Notes: generated by a model not told the origin, from the letters alone. Positions 25,056 to 35,014 are shown, counted from the stretch's first letter. The stretch is DNA of 64,000 nucleotides from Haloferax namakaokahaiae (GCF_042663225.1 NZ_JBHTAA010000001.1:620001-684000), one strand, 5' to 3'. A program made the numbers and translations.

Positions 25056-25333
25056 TCGAGGTCGGCCTCCCGCGCGATTTGGTCGAGGATGTCTACGTTC
25101 TGTTCCATACGGTCGGAGAGGAAGTACGTCTTGCCGTAACCGTCGCCCATCGTTGTCAGGACTCCATTTTCTTCGAGGAGTTCGAGGTGGTGCCGCACCG
25201 TCTTGTAGTTCAAATCCAGTTCGTCGGCGAGTTGGTTCGCGTTCATCGGCGTGTCGGCGAGCGTCCGAACGATACGCAGGCGGTTCTTCCCGCCGCGCGC
25301 ACCGCCGATGAGCCACCAGAGCACCCGACGCAT
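25052..25333 (-). CDS. ArsR-type winged-helix transcriptional regulator
   Basis: 93 residues. One winged-helix domain: RLRIVRTLADTPMNANQLADELDLNYKTVRHHLELLEENGVLTT contains the recognition helix, followed by an acidic helix at the C-terminus. No metal-binding Cys are present. First gene of an operon with the four-helix membrane protein (4-bp overlap). Confidence 0.88.
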   Translation of the reverse strand: MRRVLWWLIGGARGGKNRLRIVRTLADTPMNANQLADELDLNYKTVRHHLELLEENGVLTTMGDGYGKTYFLSDRMEQNVDILDQIAREADLE

Positions 25334-25452
25334 CTGTTTGCACCTCTCAGTTGGGGTATAAAAACGATGCGGGCCGCTGAACCGCCCCGCACGGCAGCCA
25401 TGTTCGAAACGGAGGGTGACACGAGTGGTCAGAGGGAGCGGAGCGGTTGCGC

Positions 25453-26085
25453 TCAGCGACCAGCGCGGCGGTGGTCGCGGTCACCGTCGTGGCGGTGCCA
25501 GTTCCGGGCCGAGCGCTCGTTCCAGCGTTCTCGAAGGTCGCTCACGTCGTAGCCGAGTTCTTCGAGCGTGTCGAGGGCGACTTCGCGGAGTTCGCCGGGG
25601 TTCGCACCGTCTTCACGGGCAGTCTCGACTGCATCGCGGACCGTCTCGACATCCTCGTCGCTCAGGTCGTAGTGGTCTTGCAGTCGGTCGAGTTTCCCGT
25701 CGAGGCGGTGCTCGAAGAGGACTTCGCGCATGTCCTCGTGGGTCACGCCGTACTGGTGGAGTCGGCCGTGGACGACGAGGCGAATCGCGTGGGCGGACGC
25801 GCCGTCGGCGCGCATCTCGCTTACCTCGTCTTCGATGGATTGCTTCTCCCTGTCGGTCAGGTCGAACTGGTCGAGGAACGTCGAAAGGTTGGTGTAGGTG
25901 GGGTCTGCCGTCGGTCGGCGGTCGGGTCTGTCGGCGGTCGTCTCCCTCTCTGACGGTTGGTCAGTGGTCTGTGCGTCGTCGGTCGGTTGTTCGGTCGTCG
26001 TCTCCTGTGCCGCGGCGAATCCAGCGATACCGCCGGAGACGACGAGCACGGCGAGGAGTGCGCCGATGAATGTCTTGCTTCGCAT
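25453..26085 (-). CDS. Secreted protein with duplicated helical module
   Basis: 210 residues. A Sec signal peptide (MRSKTFIGALLAVLVVSGGIAGFAAAQ) is followed by a Thr/Asp/Gln-rich linker (27-62) typical of haloarchaeal exported proteins. Two similar ~41-residue helical units follow: 74-114 begins FDLTDREKQSIEDEV and 139-180 begins YDLSDEDVETVRDAV, each continuing with R-x-DGA and R-x-V. The tail is His/Arg/Asp-rich (NWHRHDGDRDHRRAGR). Function unknown. Start is MRSKTF; an ATG four codons upstream is also possible. Confidence 0.75.
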   Translation of the reverse strand: MRSKTFIGALLAVLVVSGGIAGFAAAQETTTEQPTDDAQTTDQPSERETTADRPDRRPTADPTYTNLSTFLDQFDLTDREKQSIEDEVSEMRADGASAHAIRLVVHGRLHQYGVTHEDMREVLFEHRLDGKLDRLQDHYDLSDEDVETVRDAVETAREDGANPGELREVALDTLEELGYDVSDLRERWNERSARNWHRHDGDRDHRRAGR

Positions 26086-26244
26086 TGGGATGTCACCCAC
26101 TCATCTCGTGGCCGAGGGGTTTGAAGGAGATTTGCCGAACTCGGACACGAGACGGACAGCAGACGGGCACGAGTTAGACCCAAATTCCAGTGGAAACGGG
26201 GGTCGGTCCAGAAAGTACTTGTCAGCGGTTCGTAGAGTTGGGGC

Positions 26245-26874
26245 ATGAGTCGCCGGGCCGTCTTTGCACTGTTCGCTGCGGTCGTCGGGTTGTCACTCGT
26301 CGCGTCGCCGGTGTTGATGTCGGATTGGGACGAGCAGGCGGTGTTGATAGCAGACCCAATCGAGCAGTCCCAACTCGACGACGAAGTTCCGGTCCTCCAG
26401 TACGACGACCTCTCACCGGACGCGCAGACGGCGGTTCGAAAGGCTATCACACCGCCTGACGGTTCCCACATTGTCTACGGACGTGAAGACTGGCCTGACG
26501 AGTTCTTCTACAGTGACTATGCCAGTCCTGGCAGCGGCCAGTACGCCGTCGTCTATCAGGACCAGTACTACGAACTGATGACATACGCAGGGGGTAGCTT
26601 CCCGTTCGTTTTTTGGTCCTACGAACTCCCACTCATCGGCTACGGATTCGTGTTGCTATGGCTCACCAAACGGACGTATCTCGGTCGCTATCCAATCCGA
26701 AATATCGTACCTCTCGCCGCACTCGGCGTTATCTTTCACCTGCTCGGCCCCGAGTTCGACTTTCCCGTGCTCGAACCGATGCAGTTAGTCGGGTTGTGGA
26801 CCGTCGCCGCCGTCGGAATTGTACTCGTAGCGGCGAGGGAGTACTTCTACGCCGGTTCACCGACCGAAGCATAG
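26245..26874 (+). CDS. Membrane protein with N-terminal signal anchor, 209 aa
   Basis: Starts with a hydrophobic signal anchor (AVFALFAAVVGLSLVASPVLM). An extracellular acidic region of about 90 residues follows, including YDDLSPDAQTAVRKAI and a Gly/Tyr-rich GQYAVVYQDQYYEL. Three closely spaced helices then end the protein (FPFVFWSYELPLIGYGFVLL, IVPLAALGVIFHLLG, LVGLWTVAAVGIVLVAA). No family recognised with certainty. Stands divergent from the secreted protein at 25453. Confidence 0.72.
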   Translation: MSRRAVFALFAAVVGLSLVASPVLMSDWDEQAVLIADPIEQSQLDDEVPVLQYDDLSPDAQTAVRKAITPPDGSHIVYGREDWPDEFFYSDYASPGSGQYAVVYQDQYYELMTYAGGSFPFVFWSYELPLIGYGFVLLWLTKRTYLGRYPIRNIVPLAALGVIFHLLGPEFDFPVLEPMQLVGLWTVAAVGIVLVAAREYFYAGSPTEA

Positions 26875-26895
26875 CCGGTCGATGTGGTTGGCTCA

Positions 26896-27399
26896 CTACT
26901 CGTTCTGCTCTCTCCGTATCTCACTCCGCGGCTGGCCCCCCTCGAAACACCTGTCTGGGAGATATACCGTCGCCGGTTGCTCACCCGAAATCTGAATGTC
27001 GATTTCGAGTAGCATGAACTCCGTGTCGCCGAAGGAGTCGGCCACGCGGCCGGTGAGTGGCCCTGCGGAAGACCGAAGCACCTCGTCCGTCGCCTCGTCG
27101 CGGTAGAGGAGACCGAGATAGTACTCGACCGAAGCGGGTTCCATCCGCAGCGAGAAGTCGGTACAGTCCAGCGAGACCGTCGCGGTCGCGCGCGTGAACT
27201 CGATGGTTTGGGTCTTGGACTCCGTTTCGGTGTCTCTCGCCGGTGCCACATCTGCCGGGGCATCCGGTCTCAGCGTCGCGCCGCGGTCGGCCATCACCGG
27301 AATGTCGTTCTCGGGTGTCGCCGCAGACGCCTTCGCTGTCCATCCCACCAGCCCAATCCCCAATATCTGTAGTATGCGCCGCCGTGATTGTGGTTCCAT
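26896..27399 (-). CDS. Exported protein of unknown function, 167 aa
   Basis: MEPQSRRRILQILGIGLVGW carries an Arg pair before a hydrophobic stretch (RRRILQILGIGLVG), resembling a Tat-type signal, followed by WTAKASAATPEN. The mature part is predicted beta-rich with cysteines at a few positions (SLDCTDF, PDRCFEGG). The annotated start is the ATG at 27397-27399; a longer frame exists upstream. Convergent with the 26245 gene. Confidence 0.65.
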   Translation of the reverse strand: MEPQSRRRILQILGIGLVGWTAKASAATPENDIPVMADRGATLRPDAPADVAPARDTETESKTQTIEFTRATATVSLDCTDFSLRMEPASVEYYLGLLYRDEATDEVLRSSAGPLTGRVADSFGDTEFMLLEIDIQISGEQPATVYLPDRCFEGGQPRSEIRREQNE

Positions 27400-27590
27400 C
27401 GTGTGTGGTCGTAACCGCCCGAAGCGAGTCACTGCTCCCCCGTCTCGCCGTCGTTCCGAATCGGTTCTCCGAGCTATTCGGGAAAGCTATGCGACTCCCC
27501 AAAAGTGTACTCAGACATACACGTTCCAATGTCAAAGCCGTTTTGCCAGCCCGGACCGCGGACTTTCAGGAGTAGAGGAGGGTCGCTGAA

Positions 27591-28634
27591 TCAGTCGTCG
27601 GAGCTAACGAGTTCGTCGTACTGCGCGCCGGTCTGTTTCAGCGTCTTCGTGGAGTAGAGTCGCTCGTGCTCGAACGGGAGGTACTCCGCGGCGAGTTCGT
27701 CTATCTTCTCGTCCACCGCCTCGGCTTCGCGGCCGTGAATCATGGTGAAGAGGTTGTACTGCCAGTTCTGTTCTGGACGGCGCGGGCGGTGATAGCAGAG
27801 GGTGACGTAGGGGAGACTGCCGACCTGTTCACCACGAGCGTCGAGTTCGTCGTCGGGGACGTTCCAGACGACCATGCAGTTGTTGTGAAACCCGGTAACG
27901 ACGTGGTTGACGACACAGCCGATGCGCTTGATACAGCCGTCGGCGAGGAGGCGTTCGATGGACGCGATTACGTCCTCTGGGTCGGCGTCGATTGCTGCCG
28001 CAACATCGCGGTAAGGCGTCTTCGAGAGCGGAAACCCGTCTTGAATCTCCACGAGGAGGCGAGCGTCGAGGTCCGAGAGGTTTCCCGTGGCGTCCTCTGA
28101 AATCCGGGTGGCGCTGACTTCGGTCCCTTCGAGGCTCTCGCGGGCGAAGCGGTCCTCGTTCATCACCGGGAATTCGAGGTCGATGTAGTAGTCGGTGAGC
28201 ATCGGGAGGTTGAGCACCTCGCATCTGGTGCGTTCCTCGATTTCCGAGAGGATTCGGTCGCGCGTCGCCCGCGACCCGGCGGTGACGACGAACCACATGT
28301 TCCACTCGTGGTCGCGGCGGTAGTTGTGGTTCACCTGCCGGTAGCCGTTGATGACCTCGGCAACCTCGTCGAATCGGTCTTCGGGCGCGGCGACGGCTGC
28401 GAGCGTCGAACTCCCGATGACCGGCGGATTGAGTACCGCGCCGAAGCGTCGGAAGATGCCTCTCTCGCGGAGTCGTTGGACCCGGCTCAGGGCGTCGTCC
28501 TCGTCGGTTCCGAGTTCCTCGGCGACGACGCGAAAGGGTCGTTCGGCGACCGGAAAGCCACTCTGGTAGTCGTCGATGAGGGCGGCATCGATTTCGTCGA
28601 GGTCGTCTCGCCACTCCTCCGACAGCGCGCTCAT
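27591..28634 (-). CDS. ahbAB: Siroheme decarboxylase, AhbA-AhbB fused in one chain
   Basis: 347 residues made of two Lrp/AsnC-like halves (about 15-165 and 190-335), each with a winged helix and a RAM-like alpha/beta part. The two halves correspond to the AhbA and AhbB subunits that decarboxylate siroheme to didecarboxysiroheme in the alternative heme pathway of archaea and sulfate reducers. Diagnostic segments are NHNYRRDHEWNMWFVV in the first half and LCYHRPRRPEQNWQYNLFTM plus NHVVTGFHNNCMVVW in the second. Other members of the pathway (AhbC, AhbD) are not in the window. An unrelated DNA-binding role is unlikely despite the helix-turn-helix look. Confidence 0.87.
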   Translation of the reverse strand: MSALSEEWRDDLDEIDAALIDDYQSGFPVAERPFRVVAEELGTDEDDALSRVQRLRERGIFRRFGAVLNPPVIGSSTLAAVAAPEDRFDEVAEVINGYRQVNHNYRRDHEWNMWFVVTAGSRATRDRILSEIEERTRCEVLNLPMLTDYYIDLEFPVMNEDRFARESLEGTEVSATRISEDATGNLSDLDARLLVEIQDGFPLSKTPYRDVAAAIDADPEDVIASIERLLADGCIKRIGCVVNHVVTGFHNNCMVVWNVPDDELDARGEQVGSLPYVTLCYHRPRRPEQNWQYNLFTMIHGREAEAVDEKIDELAAEYLPFEHERLYSTKTLKQTGAQYDELVSSDD

Positions 28635-28729
28635 TGTCGCGGCTTAGGAGTGGGCAAGCCTATCCCTTTCGGAGCCGCGCGGCGGGAACGAACAGGACGT
28701 TTTTTGCGCGCTCACTCGAACATCCAGCC

Positions 28730-29809
28730 ATGACGACTGCCGACACCGAGTTCGGACCGTGGCCGCTGAAGCGCCTGATGACCGAGGTCGTGGGCACGGG
28801 CACGAAATCGGCCGAGGACATGAGCCGCGAACAGGCGACCGAAGCGATGGAGCGCATCCTCGCGGGCGAACCCGACCACACGACGCTCGGGGCGTTCTGG
28901 CTCGCCAACCGGTGGAAACACAACAACGCCGAGGAACTGGCGGCCTACGCCGACGTGATGGCCCAGTACGTCGAATACGCCGAACCAGACGCGGACCCCG
29001 TAGACTGCGGTGCCAACTACGACGGCAAGGGCAAGACGGCCATCCTCGGCGTCGGCGCTGGTGTCGTCGCGGCCGCCGCGGGCACGCCCGTCGTCGTCCA
29101 CTCCGGCGACCGCGTCCCCACGCAGAAGCAGGACGCCTACAAACACGTCCTTGACGCGCTCGACGTTCGGACGGAACTCGAACCCAGCGAGTCGGCGGAC
29201 ATGGTTGACGAGACCGGCTTCGGCTTCTACTACCAGCCGAAGTTCAACCCCGCGATTCACGACCTCTGGGAGCGCCGCGACAACATGGGCGTTCGCACCT
29301 TCGTCAACACCATCGAGACCATCGCCAACCCCGCGAACGCCTCGACGCACCTCGGGTCGTTCTACCACCTCGCCTTCGCCAAGAAGATGACGGACACGTT
29401 CAAAGCGAGCGAGCACCACGACCTCTCTCGCATCGTCATGTTCCAGGGCATGGAAGGCTACGACGATATCCGCCCCGGATACACCAAGGTCGCCGAGTGG
29501 ACCTCGGGAGAAGGAGACGGCACCTTCGAGGACTTCGATATCGAGACCGCCAACTACGGCATGGACTTCGAGTACGACGACCTCGGCGTCAACGAAGACG
29601 ACGTTGCGGGCGACTCGGCCGAAATCACGGAAGCCGTCCTCGCCGGCGAGCGCGACGACCGCTTCGCCGACGCTATCGCCCTCAACGCGGCGCTTCGCAT
29701 CTACGCCCGGCAGGACGCAGAGTCGATTGATGAAGGGCTTGAAATGGCTCGTGAAGCCATCGACTCCGGTGCGGCAGCAGCAGTGCTCGAAGACCTGCGC
29801 GACTTCTGA
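28730..29809 (+). CDS. Anthranilate phosphoribosyltransferase-like (TrpD2-type) protein
   Basis: 359 residues with the nucleoside phosphorylase/TrpD fold: helical N-terminal domain with LAGEPDHTTLGAFWLANRWK, a glycine-rich loop GKGKTAILGVGAGVVAAAAGTP, and the middle NMGVRTFVNTIETIANPANA, equivalent to the RTIFNLLGPLxNP motif of TrpD. The true TrpD loop GTGGD is replaced by NYDGKGKT, and the anthranilate-site residues are not evident. Real tryptophan TrpD activity is doubtful; a TrpD2/YbiB-like role (nucleic-acid-linked phosphoribosyl chemistry) is possible. Divergent from ahbAB with 95 bp between. Confidence 0.8.
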   Translation: MTTADTEFGPWPLKRLMTEVVGTGTKSAEDMSREQATEAMERILAGEPDHTTLGAFWLANRWKHNNAEELAAYADVMAQYVEYAEPDADPVDCGANYDGKGKTAILGVGAGVVAAAAGTPVVVHSGDRVPTQKQDAYKHVLDALDVRTELEPSESADMVDETGFGFYYQPKFNPAIHDLWERRDNMGVRTFVNTIETIANPANASTHLGSFYHLAFAKKMTDTFKASEHHDLSRIVMFQGMEGYDDIRPGYTKVAEWTSGEGDGTFEDFDIETANYGMDFEYDDLGVNEDDVAGDSAEITEAVLAGERDDRFADAIALNAALRIYARQDAESIDEGLEMAREAIDSGAAAAVLEDLRDF

Positions 29810-29812
29810 GGG

Positions 29813-30343
29813 TCAGGCTTCGACCACGTCGAATATCGCGCCAAGCGTTTTGTGCTCGGTTTCTTCTGTGTGTACATCGAGCGCCGCGAAACAGTAGCGA
29901 CCCGGACGAAACGCAACACCACCCACAGTACGGAAATCGAGCGAATTCTCGGACGGGGTGCGACGAACGAGAACGGTCCACGAGTACGAGTCGTTTGGTG
30001 GGATTACTGCACCGATATCGATAGGCGACGGTGTGTCTCCTACCACCGTCCAGCCACGGTTCGTTTGTCGCCAGATTCGCCAGTACGCCGGAGCGAGACC
30101 CAAAGGCTCAGACTGTCGATTCACGAGATTGAACTTCGTTTCATGACCCAATTTGACTCGCTCTCGTTCTGGGTACAGAAACACCGATTCGTCGGTCACG
30201 TCATGATAACACAGGCCGATTTCATTCGGACACGTCGTGTCGTCGCCAACCTGACTTTCTGGACTCGCAGTCGGCACAGCACATCCTGCGAGACCAACCA
30301 CTCCGACAGAACCCACAAATCGCAATAGATTGCGTCTTCGCAT
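29813..30343 (-). CDS. Haloarchaeal lipoprotein, intact paralogue
   Basis: 176 residues. MRRRNLLRFVGSVGVVGLAGC is a Tat-style lipoprotein signal with lipobox LAGC, Cys21 being the lipidated residue. The mature domain is beta-sandwich-like (YPERERVKLGHETKFNLVNR, YSWTVLVRR, GRYCFAALDVH). Such small domains resemble ligand-binding extracellular proteins of unknown function. The neighbour at 30366-30950 on the same strand is a close paralogue, 22 bp upstream of this ATG. Gene ends 3 bp after the convergent TrpD-like gene. Confidence 0.75.
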   Translation of the reverse strand: MRRRNLLRFVGSVGVVGLAGCAVPTASPESQVGDDTTCPNEIGLCYHDVTDESVFLYPERERVKLGHETKFNLVNRQSEPLGLAPAYWRIWRQTNRGWTVVGDTPSPIDIGAVIPPNDSYSWTVLVRRTPSENSLDFRTVGGVAFRPGRYCFAALDVHTEETEHKTLGAIFDVVEA

Positions 30344-30365
30344 GTCCACGACTCCATTTCCGCCG

Positions 30366-30950
30366 CTAAAGTCTTCTCGCCTGCGTTTTTGAGTCGTCGG
30401 CAGCCCTGTTGGACGGGTCATCAACGTCGAATATCGCGCCAAAGGATTTGTTCTCGGTCGGCTCTTCCCCGCCAATATCGACATTACGCACTTCGAAACA
30501 GTAGCGGCCGGGTTCGAAGGTGACTCGATTTAGTCCACCCCACCCACGCTCCACATCTTCTGGGACCTCCGCTTGAACCGGGACTGACCACGTGTACGAA
30601 CTGAGAGGACCAATCTCTGCACCGACCTGTTAGACGTTGTCGTCTGGCCGGATATCTCGCCAGCCCTCGGTAGTGTGTCGCCAGAGCCAACAGTTGTCGG
30701 GTCCGATTGATAGCGTCGAATCCGTTCGGTTGACCAACGAAAACGCTACCTCCGCACCGAGTTCAACGCGCACTTTCTTTGGGTCCAAAGACACGGGTTC
30801 GTCACTCCCTTCGTGGTGGCATTGGTCAATTTCGACAGGGCAATTCACGTCACTAAATCGACGCTCAGAACTCGAATTCGGCGCAGCACACCCAGCCATG
30901 CCAGCAACCCCAAAAAGCCCCACAAACCGCAACACGTCGCGTCGTCGCAT
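30366..30950 (-). pseudogene. Lipoprotein paralogue with in-frame stop
   Basis: The frame is the second copy of the lipoprotein at 29813: it starts MRRRDVLRFVGLFGVAGMAGC (lipobox MAGC) and ends with GRYCFEVRNVDIG...SFGAIFDVDD, parallel to GRYCFAALDVH...TLGAIFDVVEA of the neighbour. A TAA at 30630-30632 (codon 107) interrupts the frame; another 87 codons continue in the same frame to the expected end at 30366. A single base change could explain it, since no frameshift is needed. Without readthrough it yields a 106-residue truncated lipoprotein that lacks the C-terminal half. A sequencing error is the alternative. Confidence 0.78.
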
Positions 30951-31001
30951 GACAGCGACTCCAACCGCGAGAATAAATGTCTTCTCGCCTGAAGTTCGGC
31001 C

Positions 31002-32015
31002 CTAAATTTCGAACTCCTCGTCAGCGGCGTCGAACGGATCCTCTTCGTCGCCATCCAGCGGGAGCGCCACGCCAACGAGCGTCGCGCCGGCGGTGACGGT
31101 TGCCTCGCGGGCGACAGAGTAGACGACGCCAGTGCGTTCGGCTTCGACCTCTTGGAGCATCTCGTAGGTCGTCGGGTCGTACACCCAGCCGAGGTGGTCG
31201 CCGGGGCGCACGTCGCGGCCGAGTTCGAGGTCCTCGCGGGCGACGAAGAGACCGGATTCGGCGGCGGTGACGCGCCCGAGGTGGTTTTTGTACGTTTGTC
31301 CGTCCCACGACTGGACCGCGCCGGAGAGGATGCCGAGGTGGCGAGCGAGGTTGAGGACGCCGGAGACGCCCGCGTCGATGGCGTCTTCGACGAGTTGCTT
31401 GTTGTGGGCGAGTTCGGGCGTGATAGACGGAATCTCGGCTTCGGTGGCGGCGACGCGGAGTTTGCCGCCGAAGTTGCGTTCGGCCCACTCTTCCTCGGCG
31501 TCTTCTCCGGCGGCCTCGGCGAGCAGTACGTCGATTCCGAACGCTTCGGCGAGGGTCCGAGACTCCTCGTGGCCTTTCCGGTAAACGGTGTGGGTCAGCA
31601 TGTCGGGACTGCCGGTGTGGAGGTCCACGATGGCGTCCGCATCGCTGGCGTACTCCCAGAGGGTGGCGGCCATGCGTTCGTGGAGCGAGCCATCGGCATC
31701 GCCGGGCCAGACGCGGTTCATGTTCGGGTTGACGGAATCGACCGACTCGGGCGTGGTGTACGAGACGCGGTCGAACGTCAGCGGGTCGGCCACCGGGACG
31801 GCGACGATGCGGCCGTCGAACGATTCGCGGTCGAGGCGACTGTGGAGTCGCCGGAGGACTTCGGTACCGTTTATCTCCCGGCCGTGTTGGGCGGCTTGAA
31901 CGTAGAGTGTCGGCCCGTCGGTCGTCCCGTCGTCCGGTTCGTAGACGTGAACCGTCGTCTGGATGGGGACACCGGACGGGAAGCGGGCGAGTGTCACGGT
32001 CTCCGCGGTGTGCAT
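31002..32015 (-). CDS. Succinylglutamate desuccinylase/aspartoacylase family protein
   Basis: 337 residues from the ATG at 32013-32015; a GTG two codons earlier is also available. Zinc-carboxypeptidase-like deacylase. The zinc motif is H-G-R-E (AAQHGREINGTEVL, with the Glu of REI) and the second His in VDLHTGSPDML, both matching the AstE/AspA family. The catalytic Glu/His region SPELAHNKQLVEDAIDAG is present. Substrate (N-acyl amino acid or similar) not inferable. It precedes the BASS transporter on the same strand by 80 bp. Confidence 0.88.
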   Translation of the reverse strand: MHTAETVTLARFPSGVPIQTTVHVYEPDDGTTDGPTLYVQAAQHGREINGTEVLRRLHSRLDRESFDGRIVAVPVADPLTFDRVSYTTPESVDSVNPNMNRVWPGDADGSLHERMAATLWEYASDADAIVDLHTGSPDMLTHTVYRKGHEESRTLAEAFGIDVLLAEAAGEDAEEEWAERNFGGKLRVAATEAEIPSITPELAHNKQLVEDAIDAGVSGVLNLARHLGILSGAVQSWDGQTYKNHLGRVTAAESGLFVAREDLELGRDVRPGDHLGWVYDPTTYEMLQEVEAERTGVVYSVAREATVTAGATLVGVALPLDGDEEDPFDAADEEFEI

Positions 32016-32095
32016 ACGCACCGCAACGCTATCGTGTCTCTTGTAGGTAGGGGGAATCCGCAGTCGGCGAAAAAGACGGTACCTCGTGTCGGTTC

Positions 32096-33073
<978 letters not shown>

Positions 33074-33092
33074 TGAAGCGACCCTCTGTGCC

Positions 33093-33139
33093 ATTGATAT
33101 GTCATCTCATCACAATCGTTCGTGTCAAATTGATATGTC
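33093..33139. promoter_or_regulatory. 11-bp direct repeat in the BASS/cyclophilin divergent promoter region
   Basis: ATTGATATGTC occurs at 33093-33103 and again at 33129-33139 (36 bp apart). The first copy overlaps the TATA box of the BASS transporter gene, so the pair could be an operator (inference). The cyclophilin promoter would be near 33170-33178. Confidence 0.35.
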
Positions 33140-33202
33140 TATCGGTTCGGCCGATGTAGTCGGAGCGGCACGGTTTTCAGTCGCCCGCACGACGGGGTTG
33201 GT

Positions 33203-33721
33203 ATGAGCGACAACCCAACTGCCACGCTCCACACGACGAAGGGCGACATCACGGTCGAACTGTTCGCGGACAAGGTTCCGAACACGGTCGAGAACTTCAT
33301 CGGTCTCGCCACGGGCGAGAAGACGTGGGTCCACCCCGAGACGGACGAGACGAAAGAGGACGAACCCCTCTACGAGGACATCCTCTTCCACCGCATCATC
33401 GACGGCTTCATGATTCAGGGTGGCGACCCGACCGGAACCGGCCGCGGCGGCCCGGGCTACACGTTCGACGACGAGTTCGACTCCAGTCTGAGCCACGACG
33501 GCGCCGGCGTCCTCTCGATGGCGAACCGCGGCCCGAACACCAACGGCTCGCAGTTCTTCATCACCCTCGACGCACAGCCGCACCTCGACGGCAAGCACGC
33601 CGTCTTCGGCAAGGTCACAGACGGTATGGACGTCGTCGAGGAGATTGGTTCGGTCCCGACCGACCGTCAGGACAAGCCAGTGTCTGATGTCGTCCTCGAA
33701 TCCGTTGACGTCGAGCAGTAA
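33203..33721 (+). CDS. Peptidyl-prolyl cis-trans isomerase, cyclophilin type
   Basis: 172 residues, single cyclophilin domain. Catalytic Arg in FHRIIDGFMIQGGDPTGTG, the GSQFFITLD stretch, and HAVFGKVTDGMDVVEEI all match. It accelerates proline isomerisation during folding in the cytoplasm. ATG at 33203 with a box about 28 nt upstream (leaderless). Convergent with the membrane protein gene at 33724 (2 bp apart). Confidence 0.93.
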   Translation: MSDNPTATLHTTKGDITVELFADKVPNTVENFIGLATGEKTWVHPETDETKEDEPLYEDILFHRIIDGFMIQGGDPTGTGRGGPGYTFDDEFDSSLSHDGAGVLSMANRGPNTNGSQFFITLDAQPHLDGKHAVFGKVTDGMDVVEEIGSVPTDRQDKPVSDVVLESVDVEQ

Positions 33722-33723
33722 GC

Positions 33724-34920
33724 TCAGCGCGCGTTGACGGCCCACAGCGGCGGTTCAACCGTCGTCTCGTCCATCGCATCGTATTCGAACCACACTGTTA
33801 CTCTCACACCGTCTCGCGTCTCGTAGGTCACTTCCATCGAGCGGACTAACCCCGATTCTTCGATGACCGCGCTGGCGGTGTACGTCACCGACCGCGGGAA
33901 CTCGTTGCCGCTGCCCACGACTTCGTACAGTTGGGTCCCGTCGTCGTCGGTCGTCGAATTCACTACGCGAGAGTTCTCCGTCGAGAGATACCAGTCGATG
34001 TACGATTCGGCGCGCACTGCCTGGCGGCCGGGGCCGTCCACGCTTTCGGGGTCGATGACGCGGACGGCGACGCCGTCTGGTTCCGCCGGGCGGCGAGCGT
34101 ATCGGAACGAACCGTCGGCGAAGGAGTCTTCGGAGGCGGTCGGCCGCGGGAACGCGCGCAGGGTGCCACTCCGCTGAACCGACGACAGATAGCGGTTCGG
34201 CGCTTCGACGGCGACGGTTTCGACTTCGCTTCCAGTCTGACTGCCGGCAACCGATTCACGGTACCCAATCGTCCACTGGTAGGAGCGATTTCCGAGCGCC
34301 TCGCGGTGGGCTTCGGCGAGAAGCGTGGCGTTCTCGACACCGGCAGTCGAGAAGCCGGGGGCAATCGAACGGGGGACGGGCGTCGCAGTCGGCGTCTGCG
34401 TCGAAGTCGCCGTGGCCGTCGGCGAGGCACCTTGAGTCGCCGACTGAACGCCGGAGAGTGGAATCGTCCCCGTCGCAACCGCGGCGGCGGCGACGAGGAG
34501 GAGAACGACGAGAACCAAGAGCGGTCGAACCCACCGCCGTCGCGGGCGCGATGCGACCGGCGCGCTGAGGACGGCCCCGAAATGTGCCGAAAAGAGGCGA
34601 TCACTCTGGGCTTCGGGAAGTCCGTAGCGAGCCATATCGAAGACGTCGCCGACGGAGTAGACCGTCGCATCCGGCCAATCGCGCCCTCCCAGCGCGACGA
34701 TGACGGTGGCGTCTGCCGGCGGAGCGCGCGTTTGCAGAAACGAGTCTTTGGCGATGGCGATGCGTTTGGTCTCGCCGCCACGGACCGCGACGAGGGTTCT
34801 GCCCTCGGTACTCACGTCCCACCCGCGTGCCGCCCAGAGGTCGGCGAGAAACTGCTGTTGCTCTCGGAGGGAGCGGGAGCGAAACGCGCTGTCGAAGCGT
34901 TCGCGTCGAGGGCGGTCCAT
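33724..34920 (-). CDS. Single-span membrane protein with soluble N-terminal and extracellular domains
   Basis: 398 residues. Residues 1-125 are cytoplasmic, with a restriction-endonuclease-like look (TKRIAIAKDSFLQ, VIVALGGRD). A single transmembrane helix (about 130-155, LLVLVVLLLVAAAAVATG) is followed by a Thr/Pro/Ala-rich linker and an extracellular domain of about 200 residues with many aromatic strands (YRESVAGSQ, YEVVGSGNEFPRSVTYTA). Haloarchaeal DUF7537-like proteins have the extracellular part; the exact family is not certain. No function known. Confidence 0.75.
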   Translation of the reverse strand: MDRPRRERFDSAFRSRSLREQQQFLADLWAARGWDVSTEGRTLVAVRGGETKRIAIAKDSFLQTRAPPADATVIVALGGRDWPDATVYSVGDVFDMARYGLPEAQSDRLFSAHFGAVLSAPVASRPRRRWVRPLLVLVVLLLVAAAAVATGTIPLSGVQSATQGASPTATATSTQTPTATPVPRSIAPGFSTAGVENATLLAEAHREALGNRSYQWTIGYRESVAGSQTGSEVETVAVEAPNRYLSSVQRSGTLRAFPRPTASEDSFADGSFRYARRPAEPDGVAVRVIDPESVDGPGRQAVRAESYIDWYLSTENSRVVNSTTDDDGTQLYEVVGSGNEFPRSVTYTASAVIEESGLVRSMEVTYETRDGVRVTVWFEYDAMDETTVEPPLWAVNAR

Positions 34921-35014
34921 CGGTTATCGTAGGGGTGCGAGGCGGAAAGAGCCACCGGGCACATGCCAGAAGCCGACCGACAGCGCAAAGTCGCCGCGGT
35001 TGCAACTGCCGCCG

